DNA from: Aeriscardovia sp.
GTDB taxonomy: Bacteria > Actinomycetota > Actinomycetes > Actinomycetales > Bifidobacteriaceae
Direction: 5' to 3'
NCBI GenBank assembly: GCA_017413255.1
Contig: JAFPUC010000008.1
Coordinates: 62,001 to 126,000 of the forward strand
Length of the DNA stretch: 64,000 nucleotides
Shown here: piece after piece, positions 27,061 to 35,984 of the stretch
How the letters are laid out: each line of letters opens with the position of its first letter
How positions within the stretch are numbered: the stretch's first letter is position 1
Notes under the pieces: model-generated
The model's input: only the letters and a program-made list of their open reading frames with translations
Database searches by the model: none
Told to the model about the DNA's origin: nothing
Made by a program: the position numbers and the translations under genes

Positions 27061-28059
27061 TTACCGCTTTTTCTCTTCTTTTCCAATTTTACCCTTTGCA
27101 ACTTCCTTATCTTTCCCCTTCTCTTTCTTTGAAAATGCCAGGCTAAGGCCTACAGAGACGATGAGAATGGAGGCGATGACACATAAAGTGACCCATGAGG
27201 GGATTTGGGCAATGGGCAGGGGGCGCCCGCCGTTTATAAATTTCAGGGAGTTGTCTGAAAGAGCTTCCAAAAAAAGCTTCACGCCTATAAAGGCTAAAAT
27301 TGCCGAAACCCCCAGAGGAAGAAACTTTAAGGAGCGAAGGCCTTTTTTTAGAAGAGAATAAAGTTCTTTTAGGCCTATGAGGGCAAAGAAATTGGATGTG
27401 AAGACTACGAAAATATTTGTAGTTATTCCGAGGATGGCCGGAACGGAATCTAGGGAGAAAAAGGCATCGACGAGCCCCAGGGAAAGGAAAGTCAGAAGAA
27501 GGGGAGAAAAAAGCAGCCTGCCCTTTTCTCTGTACCAAAGCCTTTTGCCTTTCCATCCTCCGGTTGGAAGGAAGCGGGAGAGCTTTTTAACTATGCCCCC
27601 CTCAGGCTCCTCTTCCCCCTTCTCCTTCCAGAAAGAGATGGCGTTTTTTACAGATACGGCTATCAAAAGGATTGCGCAGGGGATGAAAAGGAAAGAGAAA
27701 GCGGAAAGGAGGGAGGATCCTAAAACTATCAGCCCCAGCCTTATAAGAACGGCTAAAAAGATCCCCAGAGACAGAACCCAGTCTGAAATGGAATCGGGGA
27801 CCTTAAAAGAATCCAAAATCAGGCCGTAGACGAAAAGGTTGTCTATAGATAAGGAATACTCGGTAATATAGCCGGAAAAGAAGTTCAAAGAATCTTTGAG
27901 GGAAATGAAAGTTAAAAGCCATCCGAAGACCGCCGCGCACCCCACTATGGACACCAGCCTTATGGAGGCAGACTTTAATGAATTTGACTTTGCGCTCCAG
28001 TACATATCGGCTAAAAAGAGTGCGGAGATGCAAATGAGGGAAATGATTTTAAAAGCCAT
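27061..28059 (-). CDS. TerC-family membrane protein
   Basis: The 332 residues show about nine hydrophobic helices, the conserved acidic motif SIDNLFVYGLI near residue 72 and a matching SLDSVPAILGIT. A lysine-rich cytoplasmic tail ends the protein. TerC/Alx proteins are linked to metal (manganese) efflux during protein secretion and to tellurite resistance; which applies here is unknown. It lies 5 bases after uvrB and before pyk in one transcript, an arrangement also found in other bifidobacteria as I recall it. Confidence 0.85.
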   Translation of the reverse strand: MAFKIISLICISALFLADMYWSAKSNSLKSASIRLVSIVGCAAVFGWLLTFISLKDSLNFFSGYITEYSLSIDNLFVYGLILDSFKVPDSISDWVLSLGIFLAVLIRLGLIVLGSSLLSAFSFLFIPCAILLIAVSVKNAISFWKEKGEEEPEGGIVKKLSRFLPTGGWKGKRLWYREKGRLLFSPLLLTFLSLGLVDAFFSLDSVPAILGITTNIFVVFTSNFFALIGLKELYSLLKKGLRSLKFLPLGVSAILAFIGVKLFLEALSDNSLKFINGGRPLPIAQIPSWVTLCVIASILIVSVGLSLAFSKKEKGKDKEVAKGKIGKEEKKR

Positions 28060-28064
28060 GGGAG

Positions 28065-30053
28065 TTATTTTTTAAAGTTGCGAAAATCCACTCCCATTTC
28101 TTCTAGCTCGTCTCTTAGAGCTGCAGCCTGTTCAAAGTCCATATTTTTCGATGCCTCCATCATTTGTTCGTAAATCTCTTTTGGATCGGAAGTTTTCAGC
28201 TGGGTAAAGATGCGCTTTTGGGCGGGATGATCCTTCTTTTTCTCCACCAAAGCGGGGCCGGATGCCTTCTTTTCAATGGATTTTGGAACTATGCCCTCCT
28301 TTTTGTTCCACTCCAGCTGCTTTTTGCGCCTCCGGTTTGTTTCGTCTATGGCCTCTTTCATGGCTTCGGTTACGCCGGAAGCATACATTATAACTGTCCC
28401 GTCAACGTTTCTGGCAGCCCTGCCAATGATTTGAATAAGGCTGGTGAAAGATCTTAAAAAGCCTTCTTTGTCAGCATCCAAGATAGCTACAAGAGAAACC
28501 GACGGAAGATCTAGCCCCTCCCTTAGGAGGTTGATTCCCACTACCGCGTCCAGTTTTCCTTCTTGAAGCTTTCCTAGAATTTCTATTCTATTGAGGGTGG
28601 GGATGTCGGAATGGAGGTATTCGGACCTTATCCCCTCTTCCCTAAAGAAAGTGGAAAGGTCTTCTGCCATTTTTTTGGTGAGGGTGGTTACCAGGGCTTT
28701 TTCTCCCTTCTTCTTTCTTTCCTTTATTTCTTTTATCAGATCTTCTATTTGCCCTTTTTCGCTCTTCACCTCCACCTTGGGGTCCAAAAGCCCTGTGGGC
28801 CGGATAATCTGCTCTACAACTTCCCCGCCGCTCCTCTCCAGTTCAGTGGGCCCTGGCGTGGCCGAAAGGTAAAGCGTCTGGCCCCTTTTGGAGTTGAATT
28901 CTTCTTCTGTAAGCGGCCTGTTGTCGCAGGCACTAGGAAGCCTGAAGCCGTAGTCCACCAGGGTCCTTTTGCGGGACCTGTCCCCTTCGTACATCGCCCT
29001 TATTTGCGGAAGGGTGATATGGGACTCGTCTATTATGGTTAAAAAGTCGTCCGGGAAAAAATCCATGAGGGTGTTGGGGGCTTCCCCTGGCTGCCTTCCG
29101 TCAAAAAATCTGGAATAGTTTTCAACCCCGGGGCAAAACCCTATATTCTCAATAGATTCCAGATCATAATTCACTCTCTCTTCCAGCCTCTGGGCCTCAA
29201 GAAGCTTCCCGCGGGATCTAAAGTAGGAGAGCTGGTTTTCGAGCTCGCTTTTAATTTCTTTAATGGCCTTTTTCCGCTGCTTTTCATTTGATACGTATTC
29301 GGTGGCCGGAAAAATAGCCACGCTTGAAGGTTTCTCTTCCGCTTTTCCGGTGACGGGATCCAAAAGCTCTATCCCCTCCACCCTGTTTCCGAAAAGCTCT
29401 ATCCTTACAATCTTGTTCATATAGGCCGGGATTATGTCTATGGTTCCTCCCCTAACCCTGAAAGAGCCTCTTTGCAAGTTGGAGTCATTTCTCTTGTACT
29501 GCATGGAAACAAAGCGCTTCAAAAGGCTCTGCCTGTCTGTTTGGTCTCCCGCGCAGATGCTAAGCATCTGCGCCAGGTATTCTTTTGGAGAACCTAGGCC
29601 GTAAAGGCAGGAAACCGTACAAACTACCACGCAGTCATTTCTTGTAAGGACGGAAGCTGTGGCTGCATGGCGGAGCCTGTCTACCTCTTCGTTTATCGAC
29701 GCGTCTTTTTCTATATGGGTATCGCTTTGCGGTATATAGGCTTCGGGTTGGTAGTAATCGTAGTAACTGACGAAATAATTTACAGAATTTTGCGGGAAAA
29801 GGGAACGGAGTTCCTGGCACATTTGCGCAGCCAGGGTCTTATTGGGCTCTACTACCAGGGTAGGCTTGTTAAGCTTTTCTATCACCCAAGCAGCCGTAGC
29901 GCTCTTTCCGGTCCCTGTAGCCCCCATAAGAACTACATCCCTTTGGCCGGAATCAAGCCTTCCGGCGATCTCAGCTATCGCATGTGGCTGATCGCCGGAA
30001 GGCTTCCAATTTTCATTAACTTTGAAATCTTTATAAAGCTTCTCTATTGACAT
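28065..30053 (-). CDS. uvrB: Excinuclease ABC subunit B
   Basis: UvrB is the damage-verification helicase of nucleotide excision repair. The 662 residues begin with the helicase Walker A GATGTGKS and the beta-hairpin region (YYDYYQPEAYIP), then DESH motif II, helicase motifs V and VI (EGLDLP, QIIGRAARN) and a C-terminal UVR motif that binds UvrC. The usual gene order in actinobacteria is rpsA-coaE-uvrB; here coaE is absent and only 51 bases with a hairpin separate rpsA and uvrB. Confidence 0.97.
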   Translation of the reverse strand: MSIEKLYKDFKVNENWKPSGDQPHAIAEIAGRLDSGQRDVVLMGATGTGKSATAAWVIEKLNKPTLVVEPNKTLAAQMCQELRSLFPQNSVNYFVSYYDYYQPEAYIPQSDTHIEKDASINEEVDRLRHAATASVLTRNDCVVVCTVSCLYGLGSPKEYLAQMLSICAGDQTDRQSLLKRFVSMQYKRNDSNLQRGSFRVRGGTIDIIPAYMNKIVRIELFGNRVEGIELLDPVTGKAEEKPSSVAIFPATEYVSNEKQRKKAIKEIKSELENQLSYFRSRGKLLEAQRLEERVNYDLESIENIGFCPGVENYSRFFDGRQPGEAPNTLMDFFPDDFLTIIDESHITLPQIRAMYEGDRSRKRTLVDYGFRLPSACDNRPLTEEEFNSKRGQTLYLSATPGPTELERSGGEVVEQIIRPTGLLDPKVEVKSEKGQIEDLIKEIKERKKKGEKALVTTLTKKMAEDLSTFFREEGIRSEYLHSDIPTLNRIEILGKLQEGKLDAVVGINLLREGLDLPSVSLVAILDADKEGFLRSFTSLIQIIGRAARNVDGTVIMYASGVTEAMKEAIDETNRRRKKQLEWNKKEGIVPKSIEKKASGPALVEKKKDHPAQKRIFTQLKTSDPKEIYEQMMEASKNMDFEQAAALRDELEEMGVDFRNFKK

Positions 30054-30066
30054 ATTTCTACCTATT

Positions 30067-30087
30067 TTGAGGGCGCATCGCCCTCAA
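30067..30087 (-). promoter_or_regulatory. Intercistronic hairpin between rpsA and uvrB
   Basis: A perfect 9-bp stem (TTGAGGGCG/CGCCCTCAA) with a 3-base loop lies just upstream of the uvrB start. No T run follows on the minus strand, so it is more likely an mRNA-processing or stabilising structure than a full terminator. Confidence 0.5.
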
Positions 30088-30104
30088 CAATGGTAGTGCA
30101 GAAA

Positions 30105-31571
30105 CTAAGCTTCTTCGGAAAGCTGCTCTTTAAGCTTGGCGAGCTTGCCGTTGTTCATCAAAGAGCTCTGTGCGCTCTCTTCTCCGTGGGCCTCTATGGC
30201 CTTGGGAGCTTCTTCCTCTTCCTGCTCCTTTTCGGCATTTTCGAGTTCATAGGCCCTTTGCTTTACCACAAACTGCCTGTGCTCCAGCCAGAGGTTGCGG
30301 GCTGCGGCGTATTCTGCCTCCCACTCTTCCCTCTGCTTTTCGTATCCAGGGAGCCACTCGTTGGATTCGGGATCGAATCCTTCGGGATACTTGTAATTTC
30401 CGTTCTCGTCATACTCGGCCGTCATGCCGTAAAGGGCAGGGTCGAAGTCGTTGGAAGCGAGGTTTACAGCCTCATTTGCCTGCTTGAGGGACAGAGAAAC
30501 GCGGCACCTGTCGAGATCTACGTCTATTACCTTGACGAAGATCTCTTCTCCCGGAGACACCACGGAAGCAGGGTTGGTGATGTGGTGATCGGTGAGCTCG
30601 GAAATGTGGATGAGGCCTTCAATTTCGTCAGCCAGAGAAACGAATACTCCAAACTGGACAATCTTGGTGACTTTGCCTTTGACAATCTGGCCGGGAACGT
30701 GGGTGCGCGCGAAGCGCTGCCACGGATCTTCCTGGGTGGCCTTGAGAGAAAGGCTGATGCGCTCCCTCTCCACATCGATGTCGAGGACCTCTACCGTGAC
30801 CTTCTGGCCCACTTTCACCACGTCGGAGGGATGGTCAATGTGCTTCCAGCTAAGCTCGGAGACATGGATGAGGCCGTCTACCCCGCCAAGATCTACAAAG
30901 GCTCCGAATTGCACTATGGAGCTCACGACCCCTTCGCAAATCTGGCCTTTCTTTAGCTGGTTCATGAAGGCTTCGCGCACCTCGGACTGAGTCTCTTCAA
31001 GGTACTGCCTGCGGGAGAGAACCACATTGTTGCGGTTCTTGTCCAGCTCCAAAATCTTTGCCTTTATAGTCTGGCCTATGTAGGGGGCAAGATCCCTTAC
31101 CCTCCTCATTTCCACCAGGGAGGCCGGCAAAAAGCCGCGCAGGCCGATGTCAACTATAAGGCCGCCCTTGACGGTCTCTATGATGGTGCCTTCCACCACG
31201 CCGTCGGCTTCCTTTATCTTCTCTATCTCTCCCCAAGCACGCTCATACTGAGCCCTCTTCTTGGAGAGCATGAGGCGGCCCTCTTTGTCCTCTTTGGTGA
31301 TGACGAGGGCTTCAATTTCGTCTCCGAGCTTTACCACGTCTTCGGGATCTGCATCCTTTTTGATGGAAAGCTCTTTGGCAGGAATGACGCCTTCCGTCTT
31401 GTAGCCTATATCGAGCAGTACTTCGTCACGCCCAATTCTCACTACCGAACCTATGACAAGGTCGCCCTCGTTAAAGTTCTTTACGGTGCTGGTAACGGCC
31501 TTTATAAGGTCTTCTTTCGTGCCGATATCATTTACGGCTACCTGGGGCACGTCATGCAAATTTTCTGTCAT
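30105..31571 (-). CDS. rpsA: Small subunit ribosomal protein S1
   Basis: S1 binds mRNA leaders and helps initiation. The 488 residues have four S1 RNA-binding domains (about residues 36-105, 122-188, 208-277, 294-363), the usual actinobacterial number, then an acidic Glu/Ala-rich tail. No Shine-Dalgarno stands before the ATG, and the 119-base leader is heavily structured (see that entry), the hallmarks of autogenously controlled rpsA genes. Upstream are folD and carD on the same strand. Confidence 0.96.
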   Translation of the reverse strand: MTENLHDVPQVAVNDIGTKEDLIKAVTSTVKNFNEGDLVIGSVVRIGRDEVLLDIGYKTEGVIPAKELSIKKDADPEDVVKLGDEIEALVITKEDKEGRLMLSKKRAQYERAWGEIEKIKEADGVVEGTIIETVKGGLIVDIGLRGFLPASLVEMRRVRDLAPYIGQTIKAKILELDKNRNNVVLSRRQYLEETQSEVREAFMNQLKKGQICEGVVSSIVQFGAFVDLGGVDGLIHVSELSWKHIDHPSDVVKVGQKVTVEVLDIDVERERISLSLKATQEDPWQRFARTHVPGQIVKGKVTKIVQFGVFVSLADEIEGLIHISELTDHHITNPASVVSPGEEIFVKVIDVDLDRCRVSLSLKQANEAVNLASNDFDPALYGMTAEYDENGNYKYPEGFDPESNEWLPGYEKQREEWEAEYAAARNLWLEHRQFVVKQRAYELENAEKEQEEEEAPKAIEAHGEESAQSSLMNNGKLAKLKEQLSEEA

Positions 31572-31690
31572 AAAGAGTGTTTCTTTTTAGTAGTGCTACT
31601 CTGCCCTTTTTAGAGTCGGGCGACTCAGAAACACGGGAAGCCGCACGGCTCTAAAAAGGTCAGGAAAGCCTCTGGCGAGAACTTACTGAC
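31572..31690 (-). promoter_or_regulatory. Structured rpsA 5' leader with competing inverted repeats
   Basis: Between folD and rpsA several inverted repeats interlock. An 11-bp outer pair (31605-31615 with 31649-31659) encloses two hairpins (31613-31626, a GAGTC/GACTC stem; 31639-31650, an AGCCG/CGGCT stem), each sharing bases with the outer stem. A second long-range pair (31577-31584 with 31627-31634, GTGTTTCT/AGAAACAC) reaches the initiation region, and another hairpin lies at 31589-31600. These cannot all form together. Likely a translational or transcriptional switch for S1 autoregulation. Confidence 0.55.
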
Positions 31691-32545
31691 TTATGATAAG
31701 TCATTTTGTCGGTTTGCCAAACCTGAGCAAAGTTCTAGCACGTTAGAAACCAGCATCGCCCGCGTCATGGGCCCCACGCCTCCGGGAACTGTCGTATACC
31801 ACAAAGCCTTTTCAAAGCACTTAGGATCGAAATCGCCCATCAGCCTTCCGTCCTTTAGGAAAAATCCGACGTCAACCAAAATGGAGCCAGGGGAAATGAA
31901 GTCAGGCTTGATGAAGTGCCCGCGTCCTACGCATGAGACTACGATTTGCGATCTTCTGGTGTACTTTTCAAGGTTGAGGGTACGGCTGTGGGCGAGGGTC
32001 ACAGTGGCGTTAAGGCATGTGAGGAAAGCCGATATGGGCCTGCCGGATGTAAGCCCCCTGCCTATGACGCATACATCCTTCCCTTCTACTTCTACCCCCA
32101 CCGACTTTAGCATTTCCCATACCGCCAAAGCCGTGCACGGGATTACCTGCGGCCTTCCGGCATCAAGGCATGAAACGGAAATTGGGCACAGCCCGTCCGC
32201 ATCCTTTTTGGGGTCAATCTTTGAAAGGATTGGGAGGGGATCTAGGCCGGGAAGGGGGAGCTGCACTATAAAAGCGGAGACGCCGGGATCTTCGTTGCAC
32301 TCTTCCACGGCCTCTTTTACTTTCTTTTCACTGGATCCACTTGGGAGGGAAAGGCATGAAAAATTTACTCCGACCTTGCCGCAGTCTTTTTCCTTGCCGC
32401 GGATGTAGGACAAAGATCCCGCATCTTCTCCCACCATTATCACTTTTAAAGACGGCTCGATTCCCTTGACCCTAAGATCTCTTGCCTTCGCTTTTAAGGA
32501 TTCAAAAGTTTTATCGGCCAGCTCCCTGCCGTCAATCTTGCCCAT
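31691..32545 (-). CDS. folD: Methylenetetrahydrofolate dehydrogenase/cyclohydrolase
   Basis: FolD interconverts 5,10-methylene- and 10-formyl-THF using NADP. The 284-residue protein shows the catalytic lysine region SYIRGKEKDC, VQLPLPG, the Rossmann segment GRGLTSGRP and the ending PGGVGPMTRAML. The nucleotide motif reads GRGLTSGRP instead of the common GRSxxVGxP, a modest deviation. Its start overlaps the end of carD by 14 bases. Confidence 0.93.
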   Translation of the reverse strand: MGKIDGRELADKTFESLKAKARDLRVKGIEPSLKVIMVGEDAGSLSYIRGKEKDCGKVGVNFSCLSLPSGSSEKKVKEAVEECNEDPGVSAFIVQLPLPGLDPLPILSKIDPKKDADGLCPISVSCLDAGRPQVIPCTALAVWEMLKSVGVEVEGKDVCVIGRGLTSGRPISAFLTCLNATVTLAHSRTLNLEKYTRRSQIVVSCVGRGHFIKPDFISPGSILVDVGFFLKDGRLMGDFDPKCFEKALWYTTVPGGVGPMTRAMLVSNVLELCSGLANRQNDLS

Positions 32546-33038
32546 CTTCCCGCTTTGCTTCAGGCTCCTCTAGCTCTTCTTCAAACATCTTCGCAATTTC
32601 TGCTTTATCCATATTCTTGCTGATTGCGATTTCTGTATAGAGAATATCTTTTGCCTGGGAGAGAATTTTCTTTTCCCCGTTGGCCATATCGGCGTCTTTC
32701 CTGGATAAATCCCTCACAACTTCGGCGATCTGCTCCAAGTCCCCGCTGTATATCTTTTCCTGGTTTGCCTTAAACCTCTTGGACCAATTCATCTTTTTCT
32801 CTTCCACCCTCTCGGTTTTGAGAAGTTCTAAGATTTCATCGGCCTTTTCGGGAGAAATTACGTCTCTTACGCCAATCATGTCCAAGTTTTTAACCGGAAT
32901 CATGATCGTTAAATCGTTGTTGAGTTCTGATATAGTTTCGAGTTTTATGTAAACAGTGTCATTCCTGTTTTCAGTGCCTATTACTTTGCAACATCCGTGT
33001 CTTGGATAGACAACGATGTCTCCCTCATTGTAAGACAT
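32532..33038 (-). CDS. carD: CarD-family RNA polymerase-binding regulator
   Basis: CarD binds the RNA polymerase beta subunit and stabilises open complexes at housekeeping and rRNA promoters. The 168 residues contain an N-terminal Tudor-like RID (YNEGDIVVYPRHGCCKV) and an alpha-helical DNA-binding domain (MNWSKRFKANQEK with the key tryptophan). The C-terminus is short and acidic. An AGAGGA sits just before the ATG. The upstream region up to the divergent regulator is A/T-rich, with a GC-rich hairpin near 33080-33101 in the carD leader. Confidence 0.92.
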   Translation of the reverse strand: MSYNEGDIVVYPRHGCCKVIGTENRNDTVYIKLETISELNNDLTIMIPVKNLDMIGVRDVISPEKADEILELLKTERVEEKKMNWSKRFKANQEKIYSGDLEQIAEVVRDLSRKDADMANGEKKILSQAKDILYTEIAISKNMDKAEIAKMFEEELEEPEAKREDGQD

Positions 33039-33187
33039 ACCATCCTCTAAATAAATCTTGGAAGGGGGCGGCGGGCGCCCATCTCTTACATCTTAGATGG
33101 CCTCTCTGTAAATTCATAGGATTTTAATGAATTTTTTAAATTTATAACATCACAATCATAGTTTAAGTTAGGAGGGAAGGGTGAAAA

Positions 33188-33883
33188 GTGAATGAAAAAA
33201 ATGAAGGGGGCAAAAGAATCCTTTTGGCTGAAAGCGCCCTTGAAATGCGCACCCGCCTGCTAGAAAGGCTAAGCAGACTGGAAGAGTGGAACGTAAAAGC
33301 GGTGGAAAGCGGGAAAGAAGCCCTGGAAGCGTGCCCCGCCTTCGAGCCCGATCTTATCGTGATGGATAGGGAGCTTTGCGATATGGATGGCAAAGACGCG
33401 CTTTATTCCTTGATTTCCATTCAAAGCCCCCTAATCATTCTTTTCTCTTCCAAAACCGATGAAGCCGACAGAGTGATATGCCTGGGAATGGGGGCGGATG
33501 CATATCTGGAAAAACCCGTCTCGGGCAGGGTCATAGAGGCAGAATGCATGGCACTTTTTAGGCGCATGGAAAAAACTAGGCAGGGATGGGGGAAAAAATC
33601 CATTCGGATGGAAAACCTTTATATAGATCCCCTAAGCAGGGAAGTTGAAGTCGGCGGGAAAAAAGTGGAACTGACTAAAACCGAATTTGAGATCCTCCTT
33701 TTTTTGGCGAGGCGGCCGGGGGAAGCTTTGGAAAGAAAAGAAATAGCTTCCCACCTGCAAACCTCCGGTGCCTTTCAGTCGCTTCGCTTTATAGACACTC
33801 ATATAAAAGAAATCCGAAAGAAAATTAAACCCATTGCCATAAGGACGGTTAGAGGCGTGGGGTACGCTTTGGAGAAGAAGTAA
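33188..33883 (+). CDS. Orphan OmpR-family response regulator with a reduced acidic pocket
   Basis: The 231 residues form a receiver domain (phospho-acceptor D60 in IVMDRELC, lysine in LEKPVS) and a C-terminal winged helix (LTKTEFEILLFLARRPGEAL, VRGVGYAL). The usual acidic pair near residue 15 reads LLAESALEM, leaving one acid only, so Mg2+ binding and phosphorylation may be altered. No histidine kinase is nearby. The GTG start is chosen for the AGGAGGGAAGG ribosome site upstream; a GTG at 33181 is out of frame. Confidence 0.87.
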   Translation: MNEKNEGGKRILLAESALEMRTRLLERLSRLEEWNVKAVESGKEALEACPAFEPDLIVMDRELCDMDGKDALYSLISIQSPLIILFSSKTDEADRVICLGMGADAYLEKPVSGRVIEAECMALFRRMEKTRQGWGKKSIRMENLYIDPLSREVEVGGKKVELTKTEFEILLFLARRPGEALERKEIASHLQTSGAFQSLRFIDTHIKEIRKKIKPIAIRTVRGVGYALEKK

Positions 33884-33895
33884 AAGGAAGGAAAA

Positions 33896-34291
33896 GTGAA
33901 AGACAGGCACGATCGAGGCAGGAGAGGAGCTTTTGCAGGCAAACTTCCCTACTACAGAACCAAGGCGGGAAAATTCGAAAGGTTAACGGCTTTTCAGATG
34001 CGCAGGCTCTGGAGAAAGGATGAAAGGTTTGGGCGCATGGTGGAAGTGCAAATTCAAGATCTTCCGCCTCTTGTCTGCCTTGAAACCGGGGAAAACCTCT
34101 ATTCATCCGTGGGGGAGGGGGGAAAGGAAGGGAAGTTTAGAATCATCCTCTACAGCAGAACCCTGGCGCAGAACTGCGCAGACGAATCGTCTCTCAGCGA
34201 GGCTATAGAGGGGGAGATGGTGGTCAGGCTGGCCGAGATTTTCAATGAGAGGCCCGAAGATATTGATCCGGATTTCGGATTTGATTCCTAA
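33896..34291 (+). CDS. Conserved hypothetical protein, unknown function
   Basis: A soluble 131-residue protein with a very basic first third (about a dozen Arg/Lys in the first 50 residues) and an acidic C-terminus ending DIDPDFGFDS. It starts at GTG with AAGGAAAA just upstream, 12 bases after the response regulator stop, so it is co-transcribed with it. I do not recognise the family. It superficially recalls the small zincin-like metallopeptidase family found near such loci, but there is no HExxH, so I do not assign that. Confidence 0.75.
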   Translation: MKDRHDRGRRGAFAGKLPYYRTKAGKFERLTAFQMRRLWRKDERFGRMVEVQIQDLPPLVCLETGENLYSSVGEGGKEGKFRIILYSRTLAQNCADESSLSEAIEGEMVVRLAEIFNERPEDIDPDFGFDS

Positions 34292-34327
34292 AACGGCGGA
34301 TTACAAACTTTCCTGTATTTTCTTTAC

Positions 34328-34335
34328 TGTAGAAT
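34328..34335 (+). promoter_or_regulatory. Probable promoter of the LCP gene cluster
   Basis: TGTAGAAT, a -10 with an adjacent TG, lies 27 bases before the first possible start of the LCP gene. No good -35 is visible. Confidence 0.4.
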
Positions 34336-34362
34336 TTGACTTGAACTTTTGCAGCCCTGCAG

Positions 34363-35568
34363 GTGGCCAGAAGAAAGGATGCGATGACGCCAGATTACCC
34401 GGATGATGACCCGTTCGCCAATCCGCCCAGCTTCTTACCTTCTTCGGGCCCACGTGAGCGGCCTAAAAGATCGCCAGAGGCAAAAGAAGCATACAACCCC
34501 TACCTTCACGGTGCACCCATCCAAGGCCCCAGGGTGGCTGTAAGCGGGAAGAAGCGGAAGCAGAAAGGGCGCCTTCCCAAAGGCAGCAGACATGTCAGTT
34601 TTACAAGCAAGCTGCCGAGAAAAAAGCATCATATATTTCTGGCAATATGCACGACCCTGGTTTCAATTATTTTCCTGCTCGTGGGAGCTGCAGGAGGGTT
34701 GTACCTGTGGGTGGATCACCAAATCCAGCATTATCAGGCCCTTACCACCATGCCTAAAAACAGCATTGAAGAGAGCTGGCTTATAACCGGGGTAGATCAG
34801 AGAGACGGGGCAGCGGGAACCGGGCCAGCCGGATCGGTGCCGGGCTTTAGGACAGACACTATCATGCTTTTAATAGAGCCCAAACACGGAAAAGACGCCT
34901 TAATTTCCATACCCAGAGACACCCTGGTCTACGAGGACGGATACTATATGAAAATCAACGCTATAGCAGAAGATTACGGCTGGCCCGCCCTCGCCTCCAA
35001 AGTAGAGCAGCTTACGGGGGTAAAGATAGATCACGCGGTAAGGGCGAATTTCAACACTATAGAGGACGTGGTAAACGCCATGGGGGGAGTGTACGTCTGC
35101 TTTGACAGGACCGTAGACGATCCGTACTCGGGCTTTAAGTGGAAGGCCGGATGCGGGGTTATGAACGGGCAGACCGCCTTAGCCTTTGCCAGGGAAAGGC
35201 ATTCCGACCCCCTGGGCGACATCGGCCGAGAGCATCAGCAGCGCATCCTTATCCGCTACATGTTTAACGCCGCCCTCAAGCCCAATTTCTACCTTAACTT
35301 CAGAAAAGTAGCCAAGGTCATCCAGATTGGCCTGCAAAACGTGAAGATAGACGACACTTCGCATGCCAACACCCTTATCAAAATGGCTTACGTCTTTTAC
35401 GAAGCGACCCACCACGGAATAACGGGGATCCCGTATATTTCAGATCTTGGCTATGAAGTGCCCGGCGTGGGCGACTGCATCCTCTGGAATACCACGGAAA
35501 CAAAACAGATGTTCCAGAATATAATAAACGGAAAGCTGCCCGCAGGCACCGTGGGCGGGGTACAGTAA
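34363..35568 (+). CDS. LytR-CpsA-Psr family cell-wall glycopolymer ligase
   Basis: LCP enzymes attach teichoic-acid-like or polysaccharide chains to peptidoglycan outside the cell. The 401 residues have a basic cytoplasmic stretch of about 85 residues, one membrane helix (about 90-115; IFLAICTTLVSIIFLLVGA) and the extracellular LCP domain with RTDTIMLL, SIPRDTLV, FARERHSD (conserved pyrophosphate-binding Arg/Asp). GTG 34363 is used; the in-frame ATG at 34384 with AAGGA four bases upstream is an equally good alternative. Confidence 0.9.
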   Translation: MARRKDAMTPDYPDDDPFANPPSFLPSSGPRERPKRSPEAKEAYNPYLHGAPIQGPRVAVSGKKRKQKGRLPKGSRHVSFTSKLPRKKHHIFLAICTTLVSIIFLLVGAAGGLYLWVDHQIQHYQALTTMPKNSIEESWLITGVDQRDGAAGTGPAGSVPGFRTDTIMLLIEPKHGKDALISIPRDTLVYEDGYYMKINAIAEDYGWPALASKVEQLTGVKIDHAVRANFNTIEDVVNAMGGVYVCFDRTVDDPYSGFKWKAGCGVMNGQTALAFARERHSDPLGDIGREHQQRILIRYMFNAALKPNFYLNFRKVAKVIQIGLQNVKIDDTSHANTLIKMAYVFYEATHHGITGIPYISDLGYEVPGVGDCILWNTTETKQMFQNIINGKLPAGTVGGVQ

Positions 35569-35588
35569 GATTAAAAAGGAAGGGTAAA

Positions 35589-35972
35589 GTGGACAACTAC
35601 GATCCGCTGCCTGATTGCACTTTCGGGCAGGCAATTGCAAGGTTCTTCAAAAAGTACGTGCAATTTAAGGGGGCGGCTTCAAGAAGCGAGTTTTGGTGGG
35701 CTTTTCTGTTCACAGTTGGAGTGGGCATAATCTTGCGCCTCATCTCGCTTCCTTGCCACGTGCTGGTCATCCTTGTGGTTCTCTGGGAATTGGCCATCCT
35801 CATACCTGACCTTTCCATCACGTGCAGAAGGCTTCATGACGGAGGATTTTCAGGGAAGCTCAACTGGCTCTACCTTGTCCCGTGTTTGGGAGGCATAGCC
35901 CTGCTTGTAATGTGCGCCCTTCCCACCCGAGACGACCGCTGGAAAGACGAGTGGTTCGCCGAAACAAACTAG
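35589..35972 (+). CDS. DUF805 inner-membrane protein
   Basis: The 127 residues carry the DUF805 signature FKGAASRSEFWWAFLF and CRRLHDGGFSGKLNW, with three or four membrane helices. Function unknown; family members are widespread small membrane proteins. The GTG start is preceded by AAGGAAGGG. It lies 20 bases after the LCP gene and is probably in the same transcript. It ends 12 bases before the OsmC-family gene. Confidence 0.88.
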   Translation: MDNYDPLPDCTFGQAIARFFKKYVQFKGAASRSEFWWAFLFTVGVGIILRLISLPCHVLVILVVLWELAILIPDLSITCRRLHDGGFSGKLNWLYLVPCLGGIALLVMCALPTRDDRWKDEWFAETN

Positions 35973-35984
35973 AAAAGAGTAAAT

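Noticed and set aside
33080-33101. Hairpin in the carD leader as a riboswitch
   Set aside because: Only one 6-bp stem with a ten-base loop is evident, next to a GC-rich palindrome; there is not enough structure to propose a switch.
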